A stretch of 64,000 bases of DNA from Oscillospiraceae bacterium (lineage in GTDB: Bacteria; Bacillota; Clostridia; Oscillospirales; Oscillospiraceae), in contig CACYXE010000009.1 of the NCBI GenBank assembly GCA_902778275.1, forward strand, positions 20,215 through 84,214, written 5' to 3'. Below the pieces are notes generated by a model that was not told the origin of the DNA, did no database searches, and saw nothing but the letters and a program-made list of their open reading frames with translations. The position numbers were made by a program, and so were the translations under genes. Of the stretch, positions 16,613 through 24,390 are shown one piece after another (position 1 is the stretch's first letter; every line of letters starts with the position of its first letter).

Positions 16613-16683
16613 TGAACCTCCTCTGGAATCTGAACCCCCCTCGGCCATGGTTGAACCCCCCTAATGGGCAGTTGAACCCCCCT
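16613..16683. repeat. Short tandem repeats TGAACCCCCCT after the methyltransferase gene
   Basis: Three exact copies at 16631, 16652 and 16673 have a 21-base period (two helical turns), with a degenerate fourth (TGAACCTCCT) at 16613. A regular helical period suggests protein-binding sites, for example a mobile-element end. Together with the repeats at 14820-14890 they bracket the restriction-modification genes. Confidence 0.5.
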
Positions 16684-16716
16684 TACGGAGAATTCTATCA
16701 AAACACTGCAACAAAT

Positions 16717-16946
16717 CCAAATAGAAAAGCCACCCAAACGGGTGGCTTTTCTATTTGGAAGAAAGGTCGGAGAGATTCGAATCATGATCGAACATGCCGG
16801 GGGCATGTTCATCGCCCGGTGCGCACACCGGGCGATTCCTTTATTCAGCTTTCCGCGCCCCCGCGGAAAACTGAATGCACGCGAATCTCTCCATCTCCGC
16901 CAGAACAGGCAGGTAATTCTGATAGAATTGCCTGCCTGTTCTTTTT
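16717..16946 (+). repeat. tRNA-Ser-derived palindromic module, copy 1
   Basis: In order: a perfect 19-bp-stem hairpin starting CCAAATAG and ending CTATTTGG (16717-16758); AAGAA; a 13-base antisense copy of the tRNA-Ser(GGA) T-arm (GGAGAGATTCGAA); the palindrome AACATGCCGGGGGCATGTT (16791-16809); further GC inverted repeats; an exact copy of the last 21 bases of the tRNA (16882-16902); and a terminator hairpin (16903-16946). The same architecture with different tRNA-specific bases occurs at 50565-50765. The remainder of this gap, 16947-17045, shows nothing more. Confidence 0.7.
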
Positions 16947-17045
16947 GTGCTATGATAAGCGCAGACGGGGCCGAGGGCCTGTCCGCACCGCTGGAACACG
17001 AGTGGCAAACAGACCGACAGATCGGGATTTGTAGAGGTGAGCTTC

Positions 17046-17744
17046 ATGAAAAGCGGAAATAAACCTGACCCAAATGTGATCCATCCAATAGAGGGATATG
17101 ATAAAGAAATCTATGTGAAACCGACCATTCATAATCCGAACATTTTGGTGGGAGACTTTACTTATATCGCAGATTCGGATTTCGAAAGCCATGTAACACA
17201 CTTTTATCCCTGGAGCAGGGACAAGCTCATGATCGGAAAGTTCTGTCAGATCGCAGCGGGCGTCGAATTTGTCATGAATGACGCCAACCATCAGATGAAT
17301 GCCATCTCAACATTTCCTTTCTATACGCTTGACGCTTGGGAGATGGAAACGCCTGATGTGTCGGATATGCCTTTTAAGGGCGATACTGTAATCGGGAACG
17401 ATGTCTGGATCGGTCAGAACGCAGTGATCCTTCCGGGGGTCCATATAGGCGACGGAGCAATCATAGGTGCGAACAGCGTTGTCGGAAGTGATGTTGAGCC
17501 GTACGCTGTCGTGGCCGGTAATCCCGCGAAGGAACTCCGCAAGCGTTTTGATAAAGAACTTATAGATATGCTTCTCAGATTCAAATGGTGGGACAGGAGC
17601 ATTGATGAAATCAACCATCTTATCCCGGTCCTTACCTGCGGCGATCTGGTAAAGGCAAAAGCAGAATTGGAGAAGCGATCAGAAGCAGACTTCAATGATT
17701 TCGACGAAGACATTCATGATCCATGTCTGCGTTTCCAGAGGTGA
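17046..17744 (+). CDS. CatB/Vat-like xenobiotic O-acetyltransferase (hexapeptide repeat)
   Basis: A 232-residue trimeric left-handed beta-helix acetyltransferase that uses acetyl-CoA. The region IGKFCQIAAGVEFVMNDANH contains the catalytic His of the CatB/Vat family, followed by hexapeptide repeats (VIGNDVWIGQNAVILPGVHI) and AVVAGNPAKELRKRF. Family members acetylate chloramphenicol or streptogramin A, but many chromosomal relatives have other or unknown substrates, so a resistance role is only a possibility. The ATG at 17046 is preferred over a GTG at 17037, because AGAGGTGAG precedes it. Confidence 0.88.
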   Translation: MKSGNKPDPNVIHPIEGYDKEIYVKPTIHNPNILVGDFTYIADSDFESHVTHFYPWSRDKLMIGKFCQIAAGVEFVMNDANHQMNAISTFPFYTLDAWEMETPDVSDMPFKGDTVIGNDVWIGQNAVILPGVHIGDGAIIGANSVVGSDVEPYAVVAGNPAKELRKRFDKELIDMLLRFKWWDRSIDEINHLIPVLTCGDLVKAKAELEKRSEADFNDFDEDIHDPCLRFQR

Positions 17745-17747
17745 AAA

Positions 17748-17963
17748 ATGGTAATTCTTATAACGGGAGCATCCCATGTTGGGAAAACACTTCCGGCTCA
17801 GAGGATGCTGGAGAAATACAAATATCCTTGCCTGTCGATTGACCCATGCCCCCTTTACAGGTCTGGTGAACCGCCTTTATGGAAATTCTATCATAACGTG
17901 ATAAGACTTTTGCTTGGCCTGTATCGTTCCCGCAGAAAACAAATCGTTTGCTTTGCGGTTTAG
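17748..17963 (+). pseudogene. Truncated P-loop kinase-like gene
   Basis: The first 32 residues begin MVILITGASHVGKT, with a normal Walker A motif, and continue AQRMLEKYKYPCLSID as in small nucleotide-kinase-like proteins. After that the sequence loses family resemblance and stops at residue 71; about 100-150 residues would be expected to follow. It is best read as a gene cut by a deletion around 17845. It lies four bases after the acetyltransferase stop. Confidence 0.6.
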
Positions 17964-18010
17964 CTTGATTGTCTTTCCTGTTTCTGTTATTGTTTTAATG
18001 ACTATATGAT

Positions 18011-18053
18011 GGCGAAAAGCCAAAAAGCTTTTCGCCGCGCCGCTTTGCGGCGC
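18011..18053. terminator. Double GC hairpin upstream of the redox gene
   Basis: Arms GGCGAAAAGC/GCTTTTCGCC (18011-18036) and GCGCCGC/GCGGCGC (18037-18053) follow one another directly. There is no T-run, so this may be a processing or attenuation structure rather than a terminator. Confidence 0.4.
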
Positions 18054-18085
18054 AGCAAAACAGCCCTGCGAAAGGAGAAACAACA

Positions 18086-18478
18086 ATGACGACCGAAGAA
18101 AGGGCGGAGCTTGCCGTTGAACGCAAGCAGATCGAAAAAACCAATTGCTGCCAGGCTGTCCTTGTGGTCCTGGCGGATCAGACCGGGCTGGCGGAGGACC
18201 TGCTCAAGAGCATGGGCTCCGGCTTCGGCGTGGGCATGGGGAACATGGAGGGAACCTGCGGCGCCCTGGTTGGCGCCGTGATGGCCGCCGGGCTTCACAG
18301 TCCGGGGAAAGGCGCCGCGCCTGCGGCAAGGGCCATCTCCGACAGCTTTTACGCCCGCTGCGGGGCGCGGATCTGCAAGGATCTGAAACGCAAGGTGGAC
18401 GGCGTGCCCGTCTGCGCCTGTGAGGACTGCGTGCGCAACGCCGTCCGTGCCTACGGCGAGGTCGTGGGGCTGGCATAA
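18086..18478 (+). CDS. C_GCAxxG_C_C family redox protein
   Basis: A 130-residue member of the cysteine-rich family of putative redox-active proteins. It has NCCQ near the N-terminus, EGTCGALVGAV in the centre (the GCAxxG-like block) and clustered cysteines at the C-terminus (ARCGARIC, VCACEDC). These proteins are common in anaerobes and may bind metal or undergo thiol redox chemistry; the exact reaction is unknown. The flavodoxin gene follows after 72 bases, which suggests an electron-transfer pair. Confidence 0.85.
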   Translation: MTTEERAELAVERKQIEKTNCCQAVLVVLADQTGLAEDLLKSMGSGFGVGMGNMEGTCGALVGAVMAAGLHSPGKGAAPAARAISDSFYARCGARICKDLKRKVDGVPVCACEDCVRNAVRAYGEVVGLA

Positions 18479-18550
18479 AGCCGCGGTAAAACGGATTAGA
18501 CGATACAGGCCGCCCGCAGCGGGTGCGCCCTGACCTGAGGAGGAATTGCT

Positions 18551-19012
18551 TTGAAAACTTTGATCGCATATTTCAGCGTGGAGGGCACCACCGCACAGGT
18601 GGCCAAGGACGCGGCGGCGTCTCTGGGCGCGGATCTGTTCGAGATCCGGCCTGAGGTTCCCTACACGGCGGCGGATATCCGATATACCAATCCCCTGGCC
18701 CGCTGCAATCGGGAAAAATTCGGCGGCAAAGAGGTGCCGGTGGAGGGCCGGATCGAGGGCTTTGAGGACTATGAGCTGGTGCTGATCGGCTTCCCCATCT
18801 GGTACGGCGCCGCTCCCAATGTGATCAACACCTTCTGCAAGGGCTACAATTGGTACGGCAAGAAGATCGCGGCCTTCGCCACCTCCGGCGGCAGCGGCAT
18901 CGGCAAGACCGCTGACAAGCTCCGTCCCTATGTAAGCGGCGGCGAGCTGCTGGGTGCCAGGCTGGTCCGCAGCGGCGCGGAGCTGGCGGCCTGGGTCGAG
19001 GGCCTGGCCTGA
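18551..19012 (+). CDS. Flavodoxin
   Basis: A 153-residue FMN-binding electron carrier. The phosphate loop YFSVEGTTAQVA is at residues 7-18, and the aromatic flavin contacts FPIWYGAAPN and TSGGSGIGKT follow at about 80 and 117. The start is TTG at 18551, supported by GAGGAGGAATT just upstream. It belongs with flavodoxins of the WrbA/Flav_4 kind used in anaerobes. The electron partners are not known. Confidence 0.9.
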   Translation: MKTLIAYFSVEGTTAQVAKDAAASLGADLFEIRPEVPYTAADIRYTNPLARCNREKFGGKEVPVEGRIEGFEDYELVLIGFPIWYGAAPNVINTFCKGYNWYGKKIAAFATSGGSGIGKTADKLRPYVSGGELLGARLVRSGAELAAWVEGLA

Positions 19013-19059
19013 ACAGACAGCAAGGCAATATCTTTTTTTTAGTAACAGCAGGCAGGAGC

Positions 19060-19161
19060 ATGGCATTGAACGGGAGCCTGGACTTTGGCATGATGCGTCT
19101 GCCGGTAAGAACCGGCGATCCCACAGCTTCTGATCCTCCGGACAAGCAAAACGCAATATAG
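19060..19161 (+). pseudogene. N-terminal scrap of an aldo/keto reductase-like gene
   Basis: A 33-residue frame with a ribosome site (GGCAGGAGC) reads LDFGMMRLPVRTGDPTASD, which resembles the GFGMMRLP start of aldo/keto reductases. It ends at a stop on the edge of a terminator hairpin, and nothing of the remaining 250 or more residues is present. The match is short, so confidence is limited. Confidence 0.4.
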
Positions 19162-19200
19162 GTCTGCACAGCATTTTTCACGCTGTGCAGACTTATTTTT
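19162..19200 (+). terminator. Terminator before the iron-transport operon
   Basis: Perfect 11-bp arms GTCTGCACAGC/GCTGTGCAGAC followed by TTATTTTT. Confidence 0.85.
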
Positions 19201-19215
19201 AGGCCTTTTTCTATA

Positions 19216-19244
19216 TTGTGATTTTTCGACACTGATAGTATACT
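19216..19244 (+). promoter_or_regulatory. Promoter of the feoAB operon
   Basis: TTGTGA (19216-19221) and TATACT (19239-19244) with 17-base spacing, 60 bases upstream of the feoAB start. No convincing Fur box was recognised. Confidence 0.65.
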
Positions 19245-19303
19245 AAAGAGGTAGTTAATCCCCTTTACTCAACAGGGTCCGTATTGACAGGAGGCAGCGC
19301 AGG

Positions 19304-21655
19304 ATGACGATCAGAGATTTGAAGCCCGGCCAGAGTGCCTGCATAACAGAGGTAGGCGGCAGCGGTTCGCTGCGTCAGCACTTTCTGGACATGGGCGTAA
19401 TCCCGGGTGCGGAGATCACCGTGGTGAAGCTGGCGCCTCTTGGAGACCCCATGGAGCTGCGCATCCACGGGTATGAACTGACGCTGCGCCTTTCGGAGGC
19501 GGAGAAGATCGCGGTGCGGCCCGTGGAGGCTGCCCAGCAGGCCGCAGCAGAACAGAAAGCAAAGAAGGAAGTCCATCATCCCGGCCTGGGCGAGGAGGGC
19601 AAATTTCACCCCAAGGGCACCGGCAATCCCCTGACCGAGGATGTGATGCTGACCTTCGCTCTGGTGGGCAATCAGAACAGCGGCAAGACCACGCTCTTCA
19701 ACCAGCTCACCGGCGCCAATCAGCATGTGGGCAACTTCCCCGGCGTCACGGTGGACCGGAAGGACGGCGCCATTCGCGGCCAGGCCAACACTTCCATCAC
19801 CGACCTGCCGGGCATCTACTCCATGTCCCCCTATTCCAGCGAGGAGCTGGTCTCCCGCAATTTTGTTCTCAACGATAAGCCCAAAGCTGTTATCGATATC
19901 GTAGACGCAACCAATATCCAGCGCAATCTGTATCTGACCATGCAGCTGCTGGAAATGGACATTCCCATGGTGGTGGCGCTGAACATGATGGATGAGGTCA
20001 CCGGCAACGGCGGCTCCATCGACGTAAACGGGATGGAAGCCCTGTTGGGTGTGCCGGTGGTGCCCATCTCCGCCTCCAAGAACCAGGGCGTGGATGAGCT
20101 GGTGCGCCACGCGGTCCACATCGCCCGCTATCAGGAAAAGCCCCTGCGGCAGGATTACTGCAGCGCCGAGGACCACGGCGGCGCGGTGCACCGCTGCCTG
20201 CACGCGGTGCAGCATCTGATTGAGGACCACTGTCTGCGGGTGGGGCTGCCGGTGCGCTTTGCCGCCAGCAAGCTCATTGAGGGCGACGAGCTGATCCTCA
20301 ATCAGCTGGAGCTGGATCAGAACGAGAGGGAAATGCTGGAGCATATCGTGCTCCAGATGGAAAAGGAACGGGGTCTGGACCGGAGCGCCGCCATTGCGGA
20401 CATGCGCTTTGCCTTCATCAACAAGGTCTGTCAGCAGTGCGTGGTGAAGCCCCGGGAGAGCAAGGAGCATCTGCGCAGCCAGCGGATCGACCGCATCCTT
20501 ACCGGCAAATATACGGCTTTGCCCGTCTTTATCGCCATCATGGCCCTGGTCTTCTACCTGACCTTTGAGGTACTTGGCGCCTGGCTGCAGGACTTGCTGG
20601 CCATGGGCATCGAGTGGCTGACAGGGGCAGTGGATGCCGCGCTGACCGCCTGGCACGTGAACGAGGCCATCCACGGCCTGATCATAAACGGCATCTTTGA
20701 GGGTGTGGGGAGCGTACTGAGCTTCCTGCCCATCATCGTCACCATGTTCTTCTTCCTGTCCCTGCTGGAGGACAGCGGCTATATCGCCCGCGTGGCCTTC
20801 TTCATGGACAAGCTGCTGCGGAAGATCGGCCTGTCGGGGCGGAGCATCGTCCCCATGCTGATCGGCTTCGGCTGCACGGTGCCCGCCGTCATGTCCACCC
20901 GGACGCTGCCCAGCGACCGGGACCGGAAGATGACCATTTTGCTGACGCCCTTCATGAGCTGCACGGCAAAGCTGCCTATCTATGCGTTCTTTGTCAGCGC
21001 CTTCTTCCCCGATTACGGCTGGCAGGTCATGACCAGCCTGTACCTGCTGGGCATCCTCACGGGGATCCTGGTGGCGCTGCTGTATAAAAGCACCCTGTTC
21101 AAGGGCGAGGCGGTCCCCTTCGTGATGGAGCTGCCCAACTACCGCATGCCCAGCCCCCGGAGCGTCCTGCAGCTGCTGTGGGAAAAGGCCAAGGACTTTT
21201 TGCAGAAGGCCTTCTCCGTCATCCTCATCGCCACCATTGTGGTGTGGTTTTTGCAGAGCTTCAACTTCCACTTCAATCTGGTGGAGGACTCCCAGACCAG
21301 CATGCTGGCGCTGATTTCCGGCTGGCTGGTACCGCTGCTCAGGCCCCTGGGGCTTGGCGACTGGCGCATCGCCACCTCGCTCATCAGCGGCTTCATGGCT
21401 AAGGAGAGCGTGGTGTCTGTGCTGGAGGTGCTCTTCGGCTCCACCGGCGCCGTCAGCGCCATGATGAGCACTTTGTCCGCCGCATCCCTGCTGGTGTTCA
21501 GCCTGCTGTACACCCCCTGCGTGGCGGCCATCGCCTCCGTCAAGCGGGAACTGGGCGGCCGCTGGGCAGCTATGCTGGTGCTCTGGCAGTGTCTCATCGC
21601 CTGGGTCGCCGCGCTGTTGGTGCGGCTGATCGGCCTGCTGCTGGGTCTGGGGTGA
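19304..21655 (+). CDS. feoB: FeoA-FeoB fusion, ferrous iron transporter
   Basis: Fe2+ uptake across the membrane, driven or gated by GTP hydrolysis. Residues 1-75 are a FeoA SH3-like domain (LRQHFLDMGVIPGAEI). A 40-residue linker follows, then the FeoB G domain with G1 GNQNSGKTT (about 122-130), G3 DLPGIYSMSPYSSEE and G4 NMMDE, and then the transmembrane Gate domains (GFGCTVPAVMSTRTL; FMSCTAKLPIYAFF). 783 residues. Fused FeoAB is known in clostridia. The next two genes (Cys-rich protein and HMA protein) are coupled to it. Confidence 0.95.
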   Translation: MTIRDLKPGQSACITEVGGSGSLRQHFLDMGVIPGAEITVVKLAPLGDPMELRIHGYELTLRLSEAEKIAVRPVEAAQQAAAEQKAKKEVHHPGLGEEGKFHPKGTGNPLTEDVMLTFALVGNQNSGKTTLFNQLTGANQHVGNFPGVTVDRKDGAIRGQANTSITDLPGIYSMSPYSSEELVSRNFVLNDKPKAVIDIVDATNIQRNLYLTMQLLEMDIPMVVALNMMDEVTGNGGSIDVNGMEALLGVPVVPISASKNQGVDELVRHAVHIARYQEKPLRQDYCSAEDHGGAVHRCLHAVQHLIEDHCLRVGLPVRFAASKLIEGDELILNQLELDQNEREMLEHIVLQMEKERGLDRSAAIADMRFAFINKVCQQCVVKPRESKEHLRSQRIDRILTGKYTALPVFIAIMALVFYLTFEVLGAWLQDLLAMGIEWLTGAVDAALTAWHVNEAIHGLIINGIFEGVGSVLSFLPIIVTMFFFLSLLEDSGYIARVAFFMDKLLRKIGLSGRSIVPMLIGFGCTVPAVMSTRTLPSDRDRKMTILLTPFMSCTAKLPIYAFFVSAFFPDYGWQVMTSLYLLGILTGILVALLYKSTLFKGEAVPFVMELPNYRMPSPRSVLQLLWEKAKDFLQKAFSVILIATIVVWFLQSFNFHFNLVEDSQTSMLALISGWLVPLLRPLGLGDWRIATSLISGFMAKESVVSVLEVLFGSTGAVSAMMSTLSAASLLVFSLLYTPCVAAIASVKRELGGRWAAMLVLWQCLIAWVAALLVRLIGLLLGLG

Positions 21656-21659
21656 GCGT

Positions 21660-21830
21660 ATGACCACATTGGACATGATCCTTCTGGCCCTGATCGTTGC
21701 CGCTGTTGTTCTGGCGATCCGGAAGATCCGGTCTGACCGGCGGCAGGGCAAGGGCTGTCTCAGCTGCGGCGGCAACTGTGCCGGCTGCGCTAGGGACTGC
21801 GGCCAAGAAAAGGAGCAGGAAAGCAAATGA
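21660..21830 (+). CDS. FeoB-associated Cys-rich membrane protein
   Basis: A 56-residue protein: one N-terminal membrane helix, a basic stretch, then CLSCGGNCAGCARDCG with five cysteines. This is the pattern of the FeoB-associated Cys-rich family found after feoB. It starts four bases after the feoAB stop and ends in an ATGA overlap with the next gene. It may bind iron or stabilise the transporter; its function is unproven. Confidence 0.85.
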   Translation: MTTLDMILLALIVAAVVLAIRKIRSDRRQGKGCLSCGGNCAGCARDCGQEKEQESK

Positions 21831-22195
21831 ATATCGTTGTCATCCTGCTCCTGCTGGCTCTCATCGCCTGGGCCCTGTGGCGCACGGTGCAGAAGTCCCG
21901 CAAAGGCGGCGGCTGCTGCGGCGAGCATGAGCAAGTCGAGAAAAAGCTGCGCGCCGCGGACCGCAGCAAAGCCCACTACCCCTATGCCCTTTCCCTGCGG
22001 ATCGGCGGCATGACCTGTGCAAACTGCGCCCGCAGGGTGGAGAACGCTTTGAACGGCATGGACGGCGTCTGGGCCAAGGTCGCCATCGACACCCACAGCG
22101 CCCGGGTCCTGTGCAAAACGCCGCCCGACGAAGCGGCCATCCGTGAGGCGGTAAGTCAGGCGGGCTATACCGTCACGGAGTACCGGGAGAGCTGA
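21827..22195 (+). CDS. Membrane-anchored heavy-metal-associated (HMA) domain protein
   Basis: A 122-residue protein. An N-terminal helix (residues 3-20) and a GGGCCGEH motif precede an HMA domain (about 54-119) with the metal site GMTCANC. HMA domains carry Cu+ or similar soft metals. Fusion to a membrane anchor next to feoB suggests a metal chaperone or sensor at the membrane; which metal is unclear. Confidence 0.85.
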   Translation: MNIVVILLLLALIAWALWRTVQKSRKGGGCCGEHEQVEKKLRAADRSKAHYPYALSLRIGGMTCANCARRVENALNGMDGVWAKVAIDTHSARVLCKTPPDEAAIREAVSQAGYTVTEYRES

Positions 22196-22234
22196 TCGAA
22201 GCCACTTGCTTTTTATATCATCCGGAGGTAAGGC

Positions 22235-22780
22235 ATGCACCCCATTGCACATTTCAAGACCATAACGGAACACTGCCATCTCGTCTGCCGGTACTGCCTG
22301 CGCCTGGGGCTGGTCTGGCAGGGGCTGACCCATGATTTGAGCAAATACGCTCCGGTGGAGTTCTGGCGCGGCGCCAAGTACTTTCAGGGCAACCGGAGCC
22401 CCAACGACGCCGAGCGCATGGACACCGGTATGTCCCTGGCCTGGCTGCACCACAAGGGGCGCAACCGGCACCACTTCGAGTACTGGATCGACTACGTGAT
22501 CACTTCCGACGGCCATGTGGCCTACGGCGGCAACAAGATGCCGCTTCGTTATGTGGCGGAGATGTTCTGCGACCGTATCGCCGCCAGCAAGGTCTATCAG
22601 AAAGACGCCTATACCGACGCCTCCCCCTACGATTATTTCGTCCATTCCAAGGCGGAACTCCTGATCCATCCGGACACGGCCGACGAGCTGGAGGAGATGC
22701 TTCGGGTGCTGAAGGACGAGGGCGAGGACGCGGCCTTCGCCTATGTGCGCAAACGGCTTCGCGAGGGTGAAAAAGTATGA
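22235..22780 (+). CDS. DUF5662 family protein
   Basis: A 181-residue protein of a conserved clostridial family of unknown function. Seen motifs are THDLSKYAPVEF, YFQGNRSPNDAER and AWLHHKGRNRHHFEYW, followed by a helical C-terminus. The His/Asp-rich pattern (HDLSK, LHHKGRNRHHFEYW) recalls a metal-binding phosphohydrolase fold such as HD, but this is inference. Its stop overlaps the start of the Card1-like gene by four bases, so the two are translationally coupled. Confidence 0.8.
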   Translation: MHPIAHFKTITEHCHLVCRYCLRLGLVWQGLTHDLSKYAPVEFWRGAKYFQGNRSPNDAERMDTGMSLAWLHHKGRNRHHFEYWIDYVITSDGHVAYGGNKMPLRYVAEMFCDRIAASKVYQKDAYTDASPYDYFVHSKAELLIHPDTADELEEMLRVLKDEGEDAAFAYVRKRLREGEKV

Positions 22781-23952
22781 TGCGGACGCTGATCGAACTG
22801 TATGACGAGCGGCCCTTGGAGAACGTGCTGGGTGTGGAGATGTTCAAGCCCGAGCGGGTGGTCTACATCTGCCCGGAAAACATCGCCTCCAACGCGCGGA
22901 TCCAGAAAAAGCTGCGGACCTATTTCAGCCACCGGGGCCAGAAGGTGGAGCTGATCTTCGTCAAGGCCAACATTTTCGACACTGAGGCCATGCTCCGTGT
23001 ATTTCGGAAGGTGGTCATCCAGTACCCGGACTGCGCCTTGGACATCACCGGCGGCACCGACGCGGTGCTTTTTGCCGCGGGCCTGCTCAGTGCGGAGATG
23101 CCCATCCCGGTATTCACCTACAGCCGCCGGAAAAACTGCTTTTACGACATCCGCAACGCCCCCTTCGCGGCCAAGCTCCCCTGCGATGTCACCTACAGCG
23201 TGGAGGACTGCTTTATGATGGCGGGCGGCTCCATGCGCACCGGCCGGGTAGACAACAATATTCTGGCCAATTATTACGACGATATCGAGCCCTTCTTCCG
23301 GCTGTATCTGGATAACCGGCGCGGCTGGACCAAGATCGTCACCTATATTCAGAGGGTCTCCCCCGGCAATCCCGACGGACCCGTTTCCCTGGATGCCGCG
23401 GGCGCCTACACCGTCAAGGGCGAGCGGGCCTCCCGCATCAGCGCTCCGGAGGATGCCCTGCGGGGAATGGAGCGGATCGGCTTCCTCCAGGATCTGAAGA
23501 TCGACCAGGAGAGCGGCGTGTCCTTCTGCTTCCGGGACACCCAGATCCGCGCCTGGCTGCGGGACGTGGGCAGCGTGCTGGAGCTCTATACCTACAAGGC
23601 TTGCCTGGACACGGGCCTGTTCAGCGACGTGCGCACCAGCGCCATCGTGGACTGGGAAGGCGACGGCAGTCAGAACGCCGTCACCAATGAGCTGGACGTG
23701 ATGTGCACCCGGGGCGTCACGCCAGTGTTCATCAGCTGCAAGACCTGCGACGTGAAAACGGAGGCTCTCAATGAGCTGGCCATCCTGCGGGACCGTTTCG
23801 GCGGCCAGATCGCCCGTGCCGCCATCGTCACCGCCGAGCGGGGCGGCTCCCCCATGCGCAACCGGGCAGGCGAGCTGAACATCGCCGTGATCGACCTGAA
23901 CGACCTGAAAAACGGCCGTCTGGAAAAGCGGATCCGGGCCTTGATGAAATAA
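22777..23952 (+). CDS. Card1/Can2-like CARF nuclease (DUF1887)
   Basis: A 391-residue protein. The N-terminal Rossmann-like CARF domain (about 1-140) contains LDITGGTDAVLFAAGLL, the ligand-loop motif of this family. A linker/winged-helix region follows, then a restriction-like nuclease domain with NELDVM (Glu305, Asp307) and VFISCKTCD (Lys322). Relatives in type III CRISPR systems are activated by cyclic oligoadenylates to cut DNA or RNA. No type III cas genes are nearby, and the only CRISPR array in the window is 29 kb away and of another type. It is coupled to the DUF5662 gene. Confidence 0.85.
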   Translation: MMRTLIELYDERPLENVLGVEMFKPERVVYICPENIASNARIQKKLRTYFSHRGQKVELIFVKANIFDTEAMLRVFRKVVIQYPDCALDITGGTDAVLFAAGLLSAEMPIPVFTYSRRKNCFYDIRNAPFAAKLPCDVTYSVEDCFMMAGGSMRTGRVDNNILANYYDDIEPFFRLYLDNRRGWTKIVTYIQRVSPGNPDGPVSLDAAGAYTVKGERASRISAPEDALRGMERIGFLQDLKIDQESGVSFCFRDTQIRAWLRDVGSVLELYTYKACLDTGLFSDVRTSAIVDWEGDGSQNAVTNELDVMCTRGVTPVFISCKTCDVKTEALNELAILRDRFGGQIARAAIVTAERGGSPMRNRAGELNIAVIDLNDLKNGRLEKRIRALMK

Positions 23953-24066
23953 GAGGCCGCTCTGCCAATTCCATTCGAAACGGCAAATTCTTTAGCAAAT
24001 TATCACAAAAATGCGGGAAAGATTTGTACGATCTTCCACCGAATGCAAGAAATATTCCCCCGCCCC

Positions 24067-24095
24067 TTGACAAACAAAACCCGGAAGTTTATCAT
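24067..24095 (+). promoter_or_regulatory. Promoter of the lysine-riboswitch operon
   Basis: TTGACA (24067-24072) and TATCAT (24090-24095) with 17-base spacing, just upstream of the riboswitch. Confidence 0.8.
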
Positions 24096-24096
24096 C

Positions 24097-24268
24097 GCAG
24101 GCAAGATAGAGGCGCGAGGTTCATCAGTAAGCCCCTGCTCAGAAGCAGCTTTCGCGGGGAACGAAAGGGAACATCGCCGAAGTGAAGAACAGCAGCTGCG
24201 CTCCTCTTCGCTGGGCCGTCGGAGAATATCCGCCGGACTGTCACGCAAGTGGAGCGCTATCGAGTGCA
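24097..24268 (+). promoter_or_regulatory. Lysine riboswitch (L box)
   Basis: The 5' strand AGATAGAGGCGCGAGG, the internal GGGAACATCGCCGAAGTG, GAATATCCGCCGGACTGTCA and the closing GGAGCGCTATCG are the conserved elements of the lysine aptamer in the right order. It is followed by a GC palindrome (GGCTGGGGCCCCAGCC, about 24276-24291) and a terminator. Lysine binding is expected to switch off the downstream transporter, which identifies lysine as the probable substrate. Confidence 0.92.
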
Positions 24269-24308
24269 AAGACCCGGCTGGGGCCCCAGCCGCTTACCTG
24301 TTTTTTGT

Positions 24309-24347
24309 GCCGTAAATGCTCCGTGAGCGTTTACGGCTTTTTGTTTT
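24309..24347 (+). terminator. Riboswitch-controlled terminator
   Basis: Arms GCCGTAAATGCTC/GAGCGTTTACGGC followed by TTTTTGTTTT, 44 bases before the first gene. It is the expression platform of the lysine riboswitch. Confidence 0.85.
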
Positions 24348-24390
24348 GCGCCTCATCTGATCCAAACCGATTTTTAAGGAGACGAAAAAG

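Noticed and set aside
17046-17744. Streptogramin or chloramphenicol resistance gene
   Set aside because: The fold and the motif His fit the CatB/Vat family, but many chromosomal relatives have other substrates, so only the family is called.
19265-22669. A very long open frame (over 1100 codons) on the minus strand opposite feoAB and its neighbours
   Set aside because: It covers five well-supported plus-strand genes, is rich in His, Gln and Gly as expected for a GC-rich shadow frame, and shows no domain or ribosome site.
22777-23952. Card1-like nuclease as an ancillary part of the CRISPR-like island
   Set aside because: It is 29 kb from the array, belongs to type III-style signalling, and no cyclase gene is present; a functional link cannot be supported.
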